From Nostoc sp. XA010 (GTDB taxonomy: Bacteria; Cyanobacteriota; Cyanobacteriia; Cyanobacteriales; Nostocaceae): a stretch of 64,000 nucleotides of DNA. Positions within the stretch are counted from its first letter, which is position 1, and every line of letters begins with the position of its first letter. This document shows positions 9,557 to 20,530 of this stretch, piece by piece. The stretch lies in assembly GCF_020829625.1 (NCBI RefSeq), contig NZ_JAIVFX010000009.1, positions 62,001 through 126,000 on the forward strand, in the 5' to 3' direction. The translations under genes were made by a program, and so were the position numbers. Below the pieces are notes generated by a model, which was not told the DNA's origin, made no database searches, and was given only the letters and a program-made list of their open reading frames with translations.

Positions 9557-12500
9557 ATGACAGACCTTACTAAACGAATTGCTGCCCTTTCTCCTGAAAA
9601 GCGCGAACTGCTGATGCAACGGCTGAACCAGCAAACAGAGAAAGTTGTACCCACCATTATTACTGCTCAAACTCGAGAGTCTAACTCTTTTCCCTTATCT
9701 TTTGCCCAAGAGAGGCTGTGGTTTATCGAGCAGCTACAACCAGGTAATGTTTTTTATAACATTACTAATGCTGTGCGTTTGCAAGGTAAGCTAAATATAG
9801 CGGCACTAGAACAAAGCATCAACGAAATTATTAGACGGCATGAAGCTCTAAGAACTACTTTGACTGCCGTAGAAGGAAAACCGATTCAAGTAATTGCTTC
9901 ATCTTTAAGCTTAAAACTATCAATAGTTGATTTGTGTGAAGTACCATCGGCAACTCAAGAGCAAGAATTACAAAAAATAATTATTGAAGAATCTATAACT
10001 TCTTTTGATTTGCTGCGGGGCCCGTTACTGCGGGTGAAGCTATTGCAGTTAAATCAAACAGAATACGTGATGGTATTTACTATGCACCACATCGTTTCTG
10101 ATATTTGGTCAATGGGAGTGCTAGTAGAGGAAGTAGCCGTACTCTATCCAGCTTTTTGTCATAGTAAGGTATCTCCTCTCCCAGAATTGCCCATTCAATA
10201 CCCTGACTTTGCAGTTTGGCAAAGACAGTGGCTACAAGGCCAGATATGGGACAAGCAACTAGCTTACTGGAAGCAGCAACTAGCCAATCCTCCAATACTG
10301 CGTCTACCTACTGACCGACCACGACCAGCAATTTCTAGTTTGCAAGGTGCGACTCAATTGTTTGTCTTATCAAAGGATTTAACTGAGGCGTTAAATTCCT
10401 TAAGTCGCAGTGAAGGAGTAACTTTGTTTATGACTTTGCTGGCAGCTTTTAAAGTTTTATTGCACCGCTACACTGGTCAAGAGGATATCTGCGTAGGTTC
10501 ACCAATCGCCAACCGTAACCGAGCCGAAATTGAGAAACTCATTGGTTTTTTTATCAACTCTTTAGTGTTGCGGAATCATCTCAGTAACAATCTGACTTTT
10601 CGAGAGTTGTTGGTGAGAGTGCGTGACGTAACATTAGGAGCTTATGATCATCAAGATTTTCCTTTTGAAAAAGTAGTCGAAGAACTTCAACCAGGGCGGA
10701 ACTTAAGCTACAATCCGCTATTTCAGGTTGTTTTTCAACTCCAGAATACACCTATGGAAGTGCTCGATTTACCTGATTTAACTTTAAGTATGGTGGAATA
10801 CGAAAATCAAACAGCAGCATTTGATTTACATCTGTCCTTATCAGAAGAAATTGATGGGGAAATTAGCGCAAGTTTGGAATATAGTACCGAATTATTTGAT
10901 GCAACCACAATTGCGCGGATGATAGAAAATTTCCAAACCTTGCTTGCTGGTATTGTTGCTAATCCTCAAGCCAAGCTGTCTGAGTTGCCACTATTAACAG
11001 AGACGGAACAACATCAACTGCTTGTAGAGTGGAATGATACTCAGGTCGAGTATCCTTTAGAAAAGTGTCTTCATCAATGGTTTGAAGCCCAAGTAGAACA
11101 GACACCTCATGCAGTAGCAGTGGTCTTTGAAAACCAGCAGTTGACATACAGTGAACTCAATGCAAAAGCAAACCAACTAGCGTTTTATTTGCGTTCCTTG
11201 GGAGTAGAAGCAGATAGTTTAGTGGGAATTTGTGTAGAACGATCGCTTGAAATGTTAATTGGGATTTTGGGTATTCTCAAAGCTGGTGGTGCCTATGTTC
11301 CCTTAGATCCGACTTATCCCCAAGAACGCTTGGCTTTTATGTTGGAAGATTCCCAAACCTCAATTTTATTATCTCAACAGCACCTAATTGAGAAACTTCC
11401 CCCTCATCAAGGGCAAGTAATTTGCTTAGATAGCGACTGGAACAAAATCGCTACTCTAAGCTCAGAAAATCTTACCTACAATGTTAACTCCCATAACCTA
11501 GCTTACATAATTTATACTTCCGGCTCCACAGGTAAACCTAAAGGTGTTTTGGTGAACCACGCAAATGTTGTGCGTTTATTTACGGCAACTGATCAATGGT
11601 TTCACTTTAATCAGCAAGATGTTTGGACATTATTTCACTCCTATGCTTTTGATTTTTCCGTGTGGGAAATATGGGGTGCGCTTGTTTACGGTGGACGGCT
11701 AGTAATAGTTCCTTACTGGATTAGTCGCTCACCAGATGCTTTTTATAACTTACTCTCTCAAGAGCAAGTCACAGTTCTCAATCAGACTCCCTCTGCTTTT
11801 CGGCAGTTAATGTGTGCAGAAGCGGAAGCAAATGACAACACCAAGCCACTAGCCTTGCGTTTGGTAATATTTGGTGGTGAAGCATTGGAAATTCAAAGCG
11901 TAAAGCCTTGGTTTGACCGTCACGGCGACCAAGTACCACAATTAGTCAATATGTACGGTATTACAGAGACTACCGTACATGTTACCTATTATCCTTTGAC
12001 TAAAGCTGATCTTGAGCATACAAAAAGTTTAGTTGGTCGTCCCATTCCCGACTTACAGGTTTATTTGTTAGACCAAAATAGACAACTAGTACCAATTGGT
12101 GTACCTGGAGAGATTTATGTTGGTGGTGCTGGTGTGGCGCGAGGCTATCTTAATCGTCCCCAATTGACTGAGGAACGCTTTATTAATAATTGTTTTGCTA
12201 ACAACTCAACAAAGGTTTACAAAACAGGTGATTTAGCCCGTTATTTACCCAATGGAGAAATTGAATACTTGGGAAGGATTGACCACCAAGTTAAAATTCG
12301 TGGCTTCCGCATTGAGTTAGGAGAAATAGAAGCGAGTCTCAGACAACATGAGTCTGTAGAAGATGCCTTAGTTATCAGCAAAGATAATCGATTGATATCT
12401 TATGTGATTCCAAATTCGGGAAAAATTGCTCGCCAGCTTGTACCAGAAGTGCGCCAATATCTCCAGGCAAAGTTGCCTGAGTATATGTTGCCTTCAGCAT

Positions 12501-15292
12501 TTGTGTTAGTTGATGCTTGGCCACTAACAGTAAATGGTAAGATCGATAGGCGATCGCTTCCCTCTCCCGATGAGACACGACTGGAGTTAGAAGCAGATTA
12601 TGTGGTTGCACGCAATCCCATCGAAGAAAAACTGGTATCAATTTGGTCTGAAGTTTTAGTTGTGCAGCAGATAGGTGTTCATGATAACTTCTTCAATCTA
12701 GGTGGACACTCACTGCTGGCTACTCAAGTGATATCACGGGTGCGAGACGCTTTCAATGTGGAACTGCCGTTGAGTTGTTTATTTACTAGCCCTACTGTTG
12801 CTGGGTTAGCCGAAAGCATCCAAACCAAGTTACAATCAGTAAATATTATTGAATATCCCCCAATTCAACCTGTTTCACGAAATGGAGACTTACCCCTCTC
12901 TTTCGCTCAACAACGCTTGTGGTTTCTTAGCCAGCTAGTACCGGATAGTTCCCTATACAACGTTTCTGCACCTGTTCGCCTCACTGGTTTGCTAGATATA
13001 GCTGCACTAAAAAATAGCTTTAATGAGGTTGTGCAAAGACACGAAATTTTGCGAACTAGCTTTGTTGCTGTAGAAGGACAACCAATTCAAGTTATTGTTC
13101 CAAATTTAGATTTGTCATTACCGATTGTAGACTTGCAAGCACTAGAACCATCAGAACAAGCCACCCAAGTGCAGAATTTGGCTACAGAAGAAGAATTAAA
13201 GCCTTTTGATCTCGCTTCTGGTTTTTTACTACGAGTCAAGCTGCTGCGACTGCATCAGACAGAACACATATTGCTATTGACAATGCACCACATTATTTCT
13301 GATGGTTGGTCAATGGGGATTTTAGTTCAAGAACTAGCAACTTTGTATGAGGCTTTCTGTACTGGCAAACCTAACCCACTACCACCTTTACCAATACAAT
13401 ATGCTGATTTTGCAGTGTGGCAAAGACAATGCTTACAAGGAGAAGTTTTAGAATCTCAATTAGCCTATTGGAAACAACAATTATTAGGTGGAAATTTACC
13501 AACATTAAACTTACCTATTCAGCGTTCGCACCTCCCTGTTCCGAGTTATAAAGGTGCTAGTTACAGTTTTGAACTATCTGGAAATTTATCACAACAGATT
13601 CTCGAATTGAGCCGCCAGGAAAATGCAACTTTATTTATGACTTTACTGGCAGGTTTGCAAATTTTACTTTACCGCTACACCAATCTAGATGATATTGTAG
13701 TTGGTACTGATATTGCCAATCGTACTCAGAGCCAAACTGAATTATTAATTGGTTTCTTTATTAATTTGTTAGTTTTACGTACAGATATGCGCGGTAATCC
13801 CAGTTTTCGGGAGTTATTACAGCGAGTGCGTGAAGTCACATTACAAGCTTATGCTCATCAAGATTTGCCTTTTGATAAATTGGTGGAAGAGTTAAAGACT
13901 GAGAGGGATTTACAACAAACGCCTCTATTTCAAGTTCTGTTTGTTTTGCAAAATACACCTGCACGAGAAATTGAACTTACTGATTTGAAATTACATCCTC
14001 TGGAAACTGAAGATGGAAATTCAAAGTTTGATTTAGCTTTATTTGCGGTAGAAACAGAACAGAAAATTTCATTTAACTGGAGATACAAAACAGATTTATT
14101 TGACGAAACAGCGATCGCTCGTCTATCAAGTCATTTACAAACCCTCCTTACTAGCATTGTGGCGCAGCCAGATACCAAGATTAGTTCTTTAGAAATGCTA
14201 ACTCCAGACGAAATAAAACAACAAATCAGCGGAAAAACAAAACGTCAGTCGGTTAACTTGCAAAAATTCAAAATGGTCAAGCCTAAAGCTATTAGCTTGA
14301 CTCAAGAACAATTAGTTAAAACTGGTTATCTTCAGCCAGGACAAACTTTACCCTTTGTTTGTCAACCTAATGTCTCTGGCTTGGATGTCATTGATTGGGC
14401 TAAAAGCAATCGAGAATTTCTCGAAACTAATTTATTGAAACATGGTGCTATCCTCTTTAGAGGCTTTAATACCAATTCAGTAACGGATTTTGAAAACTTT
14501 GCTCAAGCTATTTGTCCAGAATTATTTGGTGAATATGGTGATTTACCACGGGAAGGATTAGGTGGCAAAGTCTACGGCTCTACACCTTATCCAGCAGATA
14601 AAGCTATTTTATTCCACAATGAAAGTTCCCACATGCACAGATGGCCAATGAAAATTTGGTTTTACTGTGTACAACCAGCACAAGCAAGGGGAGAAACTCC
14701 AATTGTTGATTGTCGCAAGGTTTATCAATTGTTAGATGCTCAAATCAGAGAAAAATTTGCCACAAAGGGATTAATGTATGTCCGTAACTACACAGATGGA
14801 CTAGATGTAAGTTGGCAAAACTTTTTTCATACCACTGATAAATCAGCAGTTGAAAGATTCTGCAATCAAAATGGAATTGAGTGGGAATGGCAAGCAGAAG
14901 ACGGTTTAAAAACTAAAGAAATTCGGCAAGCGATCGCTAAACATCCCAAAACAGGTGAATGGGTATTTTTTAACCAAATTCAATTACATCATATCGCTTA
15001 TCTAGATACATCAGTCCGTGAGTCTCTCTTATCGTTATTCGATGAAGAAAACCTACCCCGAAATGTTTATTACGGTGATGGCGCACCAATTGAGCAATCA
15101 GTAATTGATGAAGTTACTGCTGTTTATAAACAAGCTGAAATTATTTTCCCTTGGCAAAAAGGAGATGTTTTAATGCTTGACAATATGCTGGCTGCACACG
15201 CGCGTAATCCCTATGTAGGAAAACGCAAGATTGTCGTAGCAATGGGCGAAATCGTGAATGGTAAAAATATAGAAGTTAAAGGAGTTAAATAA
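9557..15292 (+). CDS. NRPS: C-A(Thr)-PCP-C-TauD dioxygenase fusion
   Basis: The protein has 1911 residues. A short helical N-terminus with LSPEKRELLMQRLN resembles a docking segment. Then come C (about 45-470, motif HHIVSDI near residue 176, last Gly changed to Ile), A (about 480-1010), PCP (Ser1052), a second C (about 1110-1545, intact HHIISDG near 1245) and a TauD/SyrP-type dioxygenase (about 1590-1911). The A pocket by eye is DFWNIGMVHK, identical to the well-known Thr code. The dioxygenase shows ILFHNESSHMHRW (HxE) and a distal His in LAAHARNPY. The order C-TauD at the C-terminus mirrors the split pair 1-5133/5139-6185. Because Thr already carries a beta-hydroxyl, the likelier target of the fused enzyme is the Asp-like residue loaded by the next protein, whose first domain is again a degenerate C. 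The stop at 15290-15292 abuts the next ATG. Confidence 0.95.
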   Translation: MTDLTKRIAALSPEKRELLMQRLNQQTEKVVPTIITAQTRESNSFPLSFAQERLWFIEQLQPGNVFYNITNAVRLQGKLNIAALEQSINEIIRRHEALRTTLTAVEGKPIQVIASSLSLKLSIVDLCEVPSATQEQELQKIIIEESITSFDLLRGPLLRVKLLQLNQTEYVMVFTMHHIVSDIWSMGVLVEEVAVLYPAFCHSKVSPLPELPIQYPDFAVWQRQWLQGQIWDKQLAYWKQQLANPPILRLPTDRPRPAISSLQGATQLFVLSKDLTEALNSLSRSEGVTLFMTLLAAFKVLLHRYTGQEDICVGSPIANRNRAEIEKLIGFFINSLVLRNHLSNNLTFRELLVRVRDVTLGAYDHQDFPFEKVVEELQPGRNLSYNPLFQVVFQLQNTPMEVLDLPDLTLSMVEYENQTAAFDLHLSLSEEIDGEISASLEYSTELFDATTIARMIENFQTLLAGIVANPQAKLSELPLLTETEQHQLLVEWNDTQVEYPLEKCLHQWFEAQVEQTPHAVAVVFENQQLTYSELNAKANQLAFYLRSLGVEADSLVGICVERSLEMLIGILGILKAGGAYVPLDPTYPQERLAFMLEDSQTSILLSQQHLIEKLPPHQGQVICLDSDWNKIATLSSENLTYNVNSHNLAYIIYTSGSTGKPKGVLVNHANVVRLFTATDQWFHFNQQDVWTLFHSYAFDFSVWEIWGALVYGGRLVIVPYWISRSPDAFYNLLSQEQVTVLNQTPSAFRQLMCAEAEANDNTKPLALRLVIFGGEALEIQSVKPWFDRHGDQVPQLVNMYGITETTVHVTYYPLTKADLEHTKSLVGRPIPDLQVYLLDQNRQLVPIGVPGEIYVGGAGVARGYLNRPQLTEERFINNCFANNSTKVYKTGDLARYLPNGEIEYLGRIDHQVKIRGFRIELGEIEASLRQHESVEDALVISKDNRLISYVIPNSGKIARQLVPEVRQYLQAKLPEYMLPSAFVLVDAWPLTVNGKIDRRSLPSPDETRLELEADYVVARNPIEEKLVSIWSEVLVVQQIGVHDNFFNLGGHSLLATQVISRVRDAFNVELPLSCLFTSPTVAGLAESIQTKLQSVNIIEYPPIQPVSRNGDLPLSFAQQRLWFLSQLVPDSSLYNVSAPVRLTGLLDIAALKNSFNEVVQRHEILRTSFVAVEGQPIQVIVPNLDLSLPIVDLQALEPSEQATQVQNLATEEELKPFDLASGFLLRVKLLRLHQTEHILLLTMHHIISDGWSMGILVQELATLYEAFCTGKPNPLPPLPIQYADFAVWQRQCLQGEVLESQLAYWKQQLLGGNLPTLNLPIQRSHLPVPSYKGASYSFELSGNLSQQILELSRQENATLFMTLLAGLQILLYRYTNLDDIVVGTDIANRTQSQTELLIGFFINLLVLRTDMRGNPSFRELLQRVREVTLQAYAHQDLPFDKLVEELKTERDLQQTPLFQVLFVLQNTPAREIELTDLKLHPLETEDGNSKFDLALFAVETEQKISFNWRYKTDLFDETAIARLSSHLQTLLTSIVAQPDTKISSLEMLTPDEIKQQISGKTKRQSVNLQKFKMVKPKAISLTQEQLVKTGYLQPGQTLPFVCQPNVSGLDVIDWAKSNREFLETNLLKHGAILFRGFNTNSVTDFENFAQAICPELFGEYGDLPREGLGGKVYGSTPYPADKAILFHNESSHMHRWPMKIWFYCVQPAQARGETPIVDCRKVYQLLDAQIREKFATKGLMYVRNYTDGLDVSWQNFFHTTDKSAVERFCNQNGIEWEWQAEDGLKTKEIRQAIAKHPKTGEWVFFNQIQLHHIAYLDTSVRESLLSLFDEENLPRNVYYGDGAPIEQSVIDEVTAVYKQAEIIFPWQKGDVLMLDNMLAAHARNPYVGKRKIVVAMGEIVNGKNIEVKGVK

Positions 15293-18200
15293 ATGCAGAT
15301 TTTAGAGAATGTTATTAACGGTTTTCGACTTTCACCGCAACAAAAACGTGTCTGGTGTTTACAAAAAGATAGCTTTGCTTATCGCGTTCAAGCTGCTATC
15401 TCCGTAGAAGGCAGTTTGAAAATAGATGTCCTAAAATTAGCTTTAGAACAAGTCGTTAATCGTCAAGAAATTCTCCGGACTAATTTTATCAAACCACCTG
15501 GAATAAAAACTCCGATACAGAAAATAAATGCTCAAGGATTACTCTTTTGGCAAGAAATTGATTTAAGCGATCGCGCCTATCCAGAACAATTAAATCAAGT
15601 CGAATCTTTGTACCAACAAGAAAGGTTAATCTCTTGGCATTTTGAGCAAGGTGCGCTGTTGCGTGCTGTGTTAATTAAGTTGTCGGTAAATAAGTCTATT
15701 TTACTGCTAAATCTACCTGCAATTTGTGCTGATAGATGGTCAATCAAAAATTTAGTACAAGAAATTAGTCAGTGTTATAGTACTTACTTGCAAGGTATAG
15801 GGCTAAACAACGAAGAAGTCGTACAATACTTGCAATTTTCTGAATGGCAGAATGAATTACTAGAAGATGCAGATGCAGAGGTTGGCAAACAATATTGGGA
15901 CAAATATAATCTGTCTGCATTACCAAAATTATCACTACCTTTTGAGAAGAAGCTGATAGCTAACTCTGCTACTTTTAATATCGGCTCTTATGAGTGCAAA
16001 ATTGAGTCTAAGTTGTTAGCTAAAATAGCCGCTATAGTTGAAAAACATCAATCTTCAATTTCTGACTTCTTACTTAGCTGTTGGCAGATTTTATTATGGA
16101 GATTGGCTAAAAAATCAAATATTGTTATTGGTATCGCTGCGGATGGACGTAAATATGAGGAGTTGGAGACAGTCGTCGGACTTATTACCAAATATTTACC
16201 AATATCGTTAAAATTAGAAAATAACTTAGTATTTAGAGAAGTATTGCAAGTAGTTAGCGAATCAGTACAAGAAGCTAGGGAATGGCAAGAATATTTCGCC
16301 TGGGAGAATTTCACGGAATTTACAGATACTGATATTGATTCTGCTTACCTACCTTTTAATTTTGAGTTTCAAGCAGAAACAGCAAAGTATTATGCTGAAG
16401 AAGTTTGCTTTTCAATTGATAAAGAGTTCGCCTGCACAGATCGATTTAAAATCAAACTTTCCTGCTACCAGAAAATAGATTATTTAACAGCTACCTTCGA
16501 CTATGATGTTAATTTATTTAGTGCGGAAGTTATCGAACTTTTAGCCGGAAATTTTCAGACTTTACTAGAAAGTGCTGTTGATGCTCCTGACACTCGAATT
16601 GCTCATTTAGAGATATTAAATGAGAACGAGCGCCAGCAATTGTTAATCGCATTTAATAATACCCAAGCCGACTTTCCTCAAAATAAATGTTTTCAGCAAC
16701 TATTTGTAGAGCAAGTATTACGTACACCTGACAGTATTGCTGTTGTATTTGAAGACCAAAAATTAACTTACGCTCAACTAAATTCTCGCTCTAATCAATT
16801 AGCACATTATCTCCAAAAACTAGGAGTTCAACCAGAAGTATTAGTGGGGATATACATGGAGCGTTCGCTTGATATGATCGTTTCCCTACTTGCTATCCTC
16901 AAAGCTGGAGGTGCTTACCTACCCCTAGATCCAGCACTACCAGCAGCAGCCTTAGCTTATCGTTTACAAGATGCTGGTGTATCTGTCCTTTTAACACAGC
17001 GATCGCTAGTTAGTAAAATTCCCGCCGACACTACACAAATAATTTGTCTAGATACAGACTGGGAACTAATTAACTCAGAAAATCCAGAAGATTGTTTAAG
17101 TAAGGTACAGCCGAACAACTTAGTATATGCCATCTATACTTCTGGTTCTACAGGTCAACCAAAAGCAGTTGCGATCGTACATTGTCAACTTGTTAACTAT
17201 ATTTACGCAATCATAGACAGATTAGACTTTGCGAAAGGTGCTAGCTTTGCTACAGTTTCCACTTTTGCAGCAGATTTAGGCAATACAGTCATCTTTCCCG
17301 CATTGTGTACAGGTGGATGTCTGCATATCATTCCTCAAGAAACAGCATCTGATCCTCAAGCACTCGCTGACTATTTCCAGCGCCATCCGATAGACTATCT
17401 CAAAATAGTTCCCTCTCATTTCACTGCTCTTTTGGCTGCATCTCCAACCTCGTCAATCATACCCCGCAAGAGTTTAATTTTGGGTGGTGAAGCCAGCAGT
17501 TGGCAACTAATAAACCAACTCCAAAAACTAGCAGGTGAATGTCAGATTTTTAATCATTATGGTCCTAGTGAAACAACTGTAGGAGTGTTGACTTATCCTA
17601 TCACTCAACAAACACAACAATTATCATCAACTGTTCCCTTGGGACAACCTTTAGCTAATACTCAGGTTTATGTCCTAGACGGACAATTGCAACTCGTACC
17701 AATAGGTGTACCGGGTGAGTTGTATATCGGTGGTGCGGGGTTAGCCAGAGGTTATTTAAATCAACCAGAACTTACAGCCACAAGATTTATTCAAAATCCC
17801 TTTGTATCTGATTCTCAAGCACGTTTATATAAAACAGGAGATCAGGTACGCTATTTAAGTGATGGTAATTTGGAATTTCTGGGACGAATCGATCGTCAGG
17901 TAAAAATCAGAGGTTTTCGTATCGAATTAGAGGAAATTGAAACAATACTTAAACAAGATTTAGGTGTGCAAGAAGTGGTAGTTACAGCTACAGAAGAAAC
18001 ACTAGATAACAAACGTTTAGTAGCATATATAGTTATTAGACCTCAGTTTCGTCTGAACAATCATAATTATCAGGCGATCGCCAGTGTTCTTCGCAGCTTT
18101 TGTTTAGATAAACTGCCAGAATACGCCATCCCCTCTACTTTCGTACTACTCAAAGCGTTACCACTAAAAACTAACGGTAAAATTGACTATCAAGCATTAC

Positions 18201-19684
18201 CAACTCCCGAACAAAATCGTCCTGAACTAGAACAACTTTATGTAGCACCGCGTACAGGCTTAGAAAAACAACTAGCGGAAATTTGGTCAGAAATCCTAGG
18301 TTTAGAACAAGTAGGAATTTATGATAATTTCTTTGAGTTGGGTGGACATTCCTTACTTATTACTCAACTACTGGCAAAAATCCGAAAAGCCCTCAGTATA
18401 GAACTTCCTTTAAAAATTTTATTTGATGCACCTACTATTGCTGATTTAGCCGCACAAATAGACAACCCACAAATAGCTACTTCAGATATCAATCTTGATT
18501 CCGAGGCTGTTTTAGACCCAACAATTGTTCCTGCAACTAAATATATATATAAACAAACCCCACCTGCTGCTATTTTATTAACAGGTGCGACAGGTTTTTT
18601 GGGAGCTTTTTTACTTTACGAACTCCTACAAAAAACTACAGCAGATATCTACTGTTTGATTCGGGCGAAAACAACTGATATTGCTACAGAACGACTGCAA
18701 AATCATTTAAAATCTTATTTATTGTGGGATGAAAGTTTTAATCAACGTGTTATTCCCTTAATAGGAGATTTAGCTCAACCACTTTTAGGAGTTTCAGCCG
18801 ATAAATTTGCAGCGATCGCTGCTCAAATTGATATCATTTATCATAACGGTGCATTCGTCAATTTCACTTATCCTTATTCCCAACTTAAAGCTGCAAATGT
18901 CTTGGGAACTCAAGAAATTTTAAGATTAGCGGCGCAAATTAAAGTTAAGCCAGTACATTTTATTTCTACCATTGGCGTTGTTGGTGCTGCTGACTCCGGT
19001 GTAGAAATCATCCGAGAAGAGATACCGATTAATCACAGTGCAAAAATAAGTAGTGGCTATACCCAAAGTAAATGGGTAGCAGAAAAATTAATCACCATAG
19101 CAGGCGATCGCGGAATCCCCATATCTATATATCGGCCAGGACGGATTTCTGGAGATAGTAAAACAGGCGTTTGCAATATCGATGACCATACCTTTAGAAT
19201 GATTCGCGGCTGTATCCAACTCGGTAGCGTCCCCAAGGATGACACGATGGTTAACCTAACCCCTGTAGATTATGCCAGTCAAGCGATCGTTTATTTATCT
19301 CAACAAGAAGCCTCATTAGGCCAAGTTTTTCACCTGATCAATCCTCAACCTTTACCTTGGAGAGAAGTAGTTAACTCAATCGTCTCCTTTGGCTATTCAC
19401 TTAAACAAATTGACTACCTACAATGGCGTTCAAAACTACTGAAAGAAGTCGAGCGATCGCCTGATAATCCCTTGTCTCCCCTAGTTGCAACAATGGCTAA
19501 TAAAGAATCTCAAAACACCAGTATTGAAGATTCCGCAACCCAGCAAATTGATATGCAAAACACCCTCACTGGATTAGCAGAAACTACAATTATTTGTCCA
19601 CCACTGGATCAACAATTGTTAAGTACCTACCTTTCATACCTAATTCGCAGCGGCTTCTTAGAACATCCCTCAAACCATAAATAA
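15293..19684 (+). CDS. Terminal NRPS: degenerate C-A(Asp-like)-PCP-thioester reductase
   Basis: The protein has 1463 residues. Residues 1-430 form a C-like domain with the His motif replaced by PAICADR (about 15717-15737); it is the sister of the one in 6299-9538. The A domain (about 450-960) has YTSGSTGQPKA. Its A4 segment FAADLGNTVIF, aligned on the trailing IF, gives pocket DLTKIGHVGK, close to the Asp code DLTKVGHIGK. The PCP Ser is residue 1020. Residues about 1090-1440 form a NAD(P)-dependent thioester reductase (Rossmann GATGFLG, active-site YTQSK) instead of a thioesterase, so release should give an aldehyde or alcohol rather than acid or macrocycle. With the fused dioxygenase just upstream and the degenerate C as interface, beta-hydroxy-Asp is my inferred residue. 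Chain end and hydroxylation are untested. Confidence 0.94.
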   Translation: MQILENVINGFRLSPQQKRVWCLQKDSFAYRVQAAISVEGSLKIDVLKLALEQVVNRQEILRTNFIKPPGIKTPIQKINAQGLLFWQEIDLSDRAYPEQLNQVESLYQQERLISWHFEQGALLRAVLIKLSVNKSILLLNLPAICADRWSIKNLVQEISQCYSTYLQGIGLNNEEVVQYLQFSEWQNELLEDADAEVGKQYWDKYNLSALPKLSLPFEKKLIANSATFNIGSYECKIESKLLAKIAAIVEKHQSSISDFLLSCWQILLWRLAKKSNIVIGIAADGRKYEELETVVGLITKYLPISLKLENNLVFREVLQVVSESVQEAREWQEYFAWENFTEFTDTDIDSAYLPFNFEFQAETAKYYAEEVCFSIDKEFACTDRFKIKLSCYQKIDYLTATFDYDVNLFSAEVIELLAGNFQTLLESAVDAPDTRIAHLEILNENERQQLLIAFNNTQADFPQNKCFQQLFVEQVLRTPDSIAVVFEDQKLTYAQLNSRSNQLAHYLQKLGVQPEVLVGIYMERSLDMIVSLLAILKAGGAYLPLDPALPAAALAYRLQDAGVSVLLTQRSLVSKIPADTTQIICLDTDWELINSENPEDCLSKVQPNNLVYAIYTSGSTGQPKAVAIVHCQLVNYIYAIIDRLDFAKGASFATVSTFAADLGNTVIFPALCTGGCLHIIPQETASDPQALADYFQRHPIDYLKIVPSHFTALLAASPTSSIIPRKSLILGGEASSWQLINQLQKLAGECQIFNHYGPSETTVGVLTYPITQQTQQLSSTVPLGQPLANTQVYVLDGQLQLVPIGVPGELYIGGAGLARGYLNQPELTATRFIQNPFVSDSQARLYKTGDQVRYLSDGNLEFLGRIDRQVKIRGFRIELEEIETILKQDLGVQEVVVTATEETLDNKRLVAYIVIRPQFRLNNHNYQAIASVLRSFCLDKLPEYAIPSTFVLLKALPLKTNGKIDYQALPTPEQNRPELEQLYVAPRTGLEKQLAEIWSEILGLEQVGIYDNFFELGGHSLLITQLLAKIRKALSIELPLKILFDAPTIADLAAQIDNPQIATSDINLDSEAVLDPTIVPATKYIYKQTPPAAILLTGATGFLGAFLLYELLQKTTADIYCLIRAKTTDIATERLQNHLKSYLLWDESFNQRVIPLIGDLAQPLLGVSADKFAAIAAQIDIIYHNGAFVNFTYPYSQLKAANVLGTQEILRLAAQIKVKPVHFISTIGVVGAADSGVEIIREEIPINHSAKISSGYTQSKWVAEKLITIAGDRGIPISIYRPGRISGDSKTGVCNIDDHTFRMIRGCIQLGSVPKDDTMVNLTPVDYASQAIVYLSQQEASLGQVFHLINPQPLPWREVVNSIVSFGYSLKQIDYLQWRSKLLKEVERSPDNPLSPLVATMANKESQNTSIEDSATQQIDMQNTLTGLAETTIICPPLDQQLLSTYLSYLIRSGFLEHPSNHK

Positions 19685-19750
19685 CAATAAAACTCTGCGA
19701 ACCTTAGCACTTATCTCAGCGTCACTTTGCATTTTAAATCCGATAAACTT

Positions 19751-20497
19751 ATGCTTTCATCAACTTGTTATTCCGCTTACGATCCCTTTGCTCGCATCAT
19801 CAATGAAACTTGGGGGACAGAAGTTAGCGAATCACTACTTCCTGATATAGAACAATTACTACTCAAATATCTTCCTCAAGAAGCTCAAATTCTTGATATT
19901 TGCTGTGGAGCAGGACATTTAGCTCATAAACTACTCCAAAAAGGATATAAAATTACTGGAATTGATGGCTCTGAAAAACTAATACAATATGCCAGAGAGA
20001 ACGCTCCTAGTGCTAAATTTATCATTGATGATGTGCGTGATTTTAAATTAACATCAAGCTTTCATGGAGTAATTTCTACAGATTGTGGTCTTAATCATGT
20101 CATCAATCTAGAAGAATTAACCAATGTATTTAAAAATGTATATACAGCACTCCTCTCCGATGGCTTATTCATGTTCGACTTAAGTCTAGATCGGCGATAT
20201 CAGTCTGATTGGAATAACTCAATGCTTGGAGATATAAAAGATGAGTATGCTTGGGCGTTAAGGCGGAGCTATAGCTCAGAAAAAACAATCGGTACAATCG
20301 ATATTACTATATTTGAATTAATTAATGATAATTGGCAACGTCACGATATTACTTGGTTAGTTAAAGGCTATTTTCAAGCACAAGTCTTATCTGCTCTCAA
20401 AAGTGTAGGATTCCAAAAAGTAGAATGCTACAACAAAGACGATATTCTCACAGGAACAGATGATGCTATCGTAGCTTATTTTGTATGCACAAAATAA
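19751..20497 (+). CDS. Class I SAM-dependent methyltransferase in the NRPS operon
   Basis: A 248-residue protein from the ATG at 19751, preferred over a TTG at 19727 because the region before it is AT-rich and adds only eight non-conserved residues. Motif I (ILDICCGAGHLAHKL) is the SAM-binding glycine loop, followed by an acidic ITGIDGSEKLI and a post-motif region with ISTDCGLNHV. It belongs to the broad small-molecule methyltransferase group. It starts 66 bp after the terminal NRPS and 33 bp before the aminotransferase, on the same strand, so N- or O-methylation of the peptide or its reduced end is likely. The exact atom cannot be read from sequence. Confidence 0.88.
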   Translation: MLSSTCYSAYDPFARIINETWGTEVSESLLPDIEQLLLKYLPQEAQILDICCGAGHLAHKLLQKGYKITGIDGSEKLIQYARENAPSAKFIIDDVRDFKLTSSFHGVISTDCGLNHVINLEELTNVFKNVYTALLSDGLFMFDLSLDRRYQSDWNNSMLGDIKDEYAWALRRSYSSEKTIGTIDITIFELINDNWQRHDITWLVKGYFQAQVLSALKSVGFQKVECYNKDDILTGTDDAIVAYFVCTK

Positions 20498-20530
20498 AAA
20501 AACCATTATTTAAATAACACCAAAAAATAT

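Noticed and set aside
9557..15292. Beta-hydroxylation of Thr by the fused dioxygenase
   Set aside because: Thr already bears a beta-hydroxyl; the following Asp-like module with its degenerate C domain is the better partner. Not fully excluded.
17250..17310. Loss of the A-domain Asp235 in the terminal module (FAADLGNT)
   Set aside because: A direct alignment from the Phe suggests Ala at 235, but aligning on the trailing IF restores D235 and gives a consistent Asp-type pocket.
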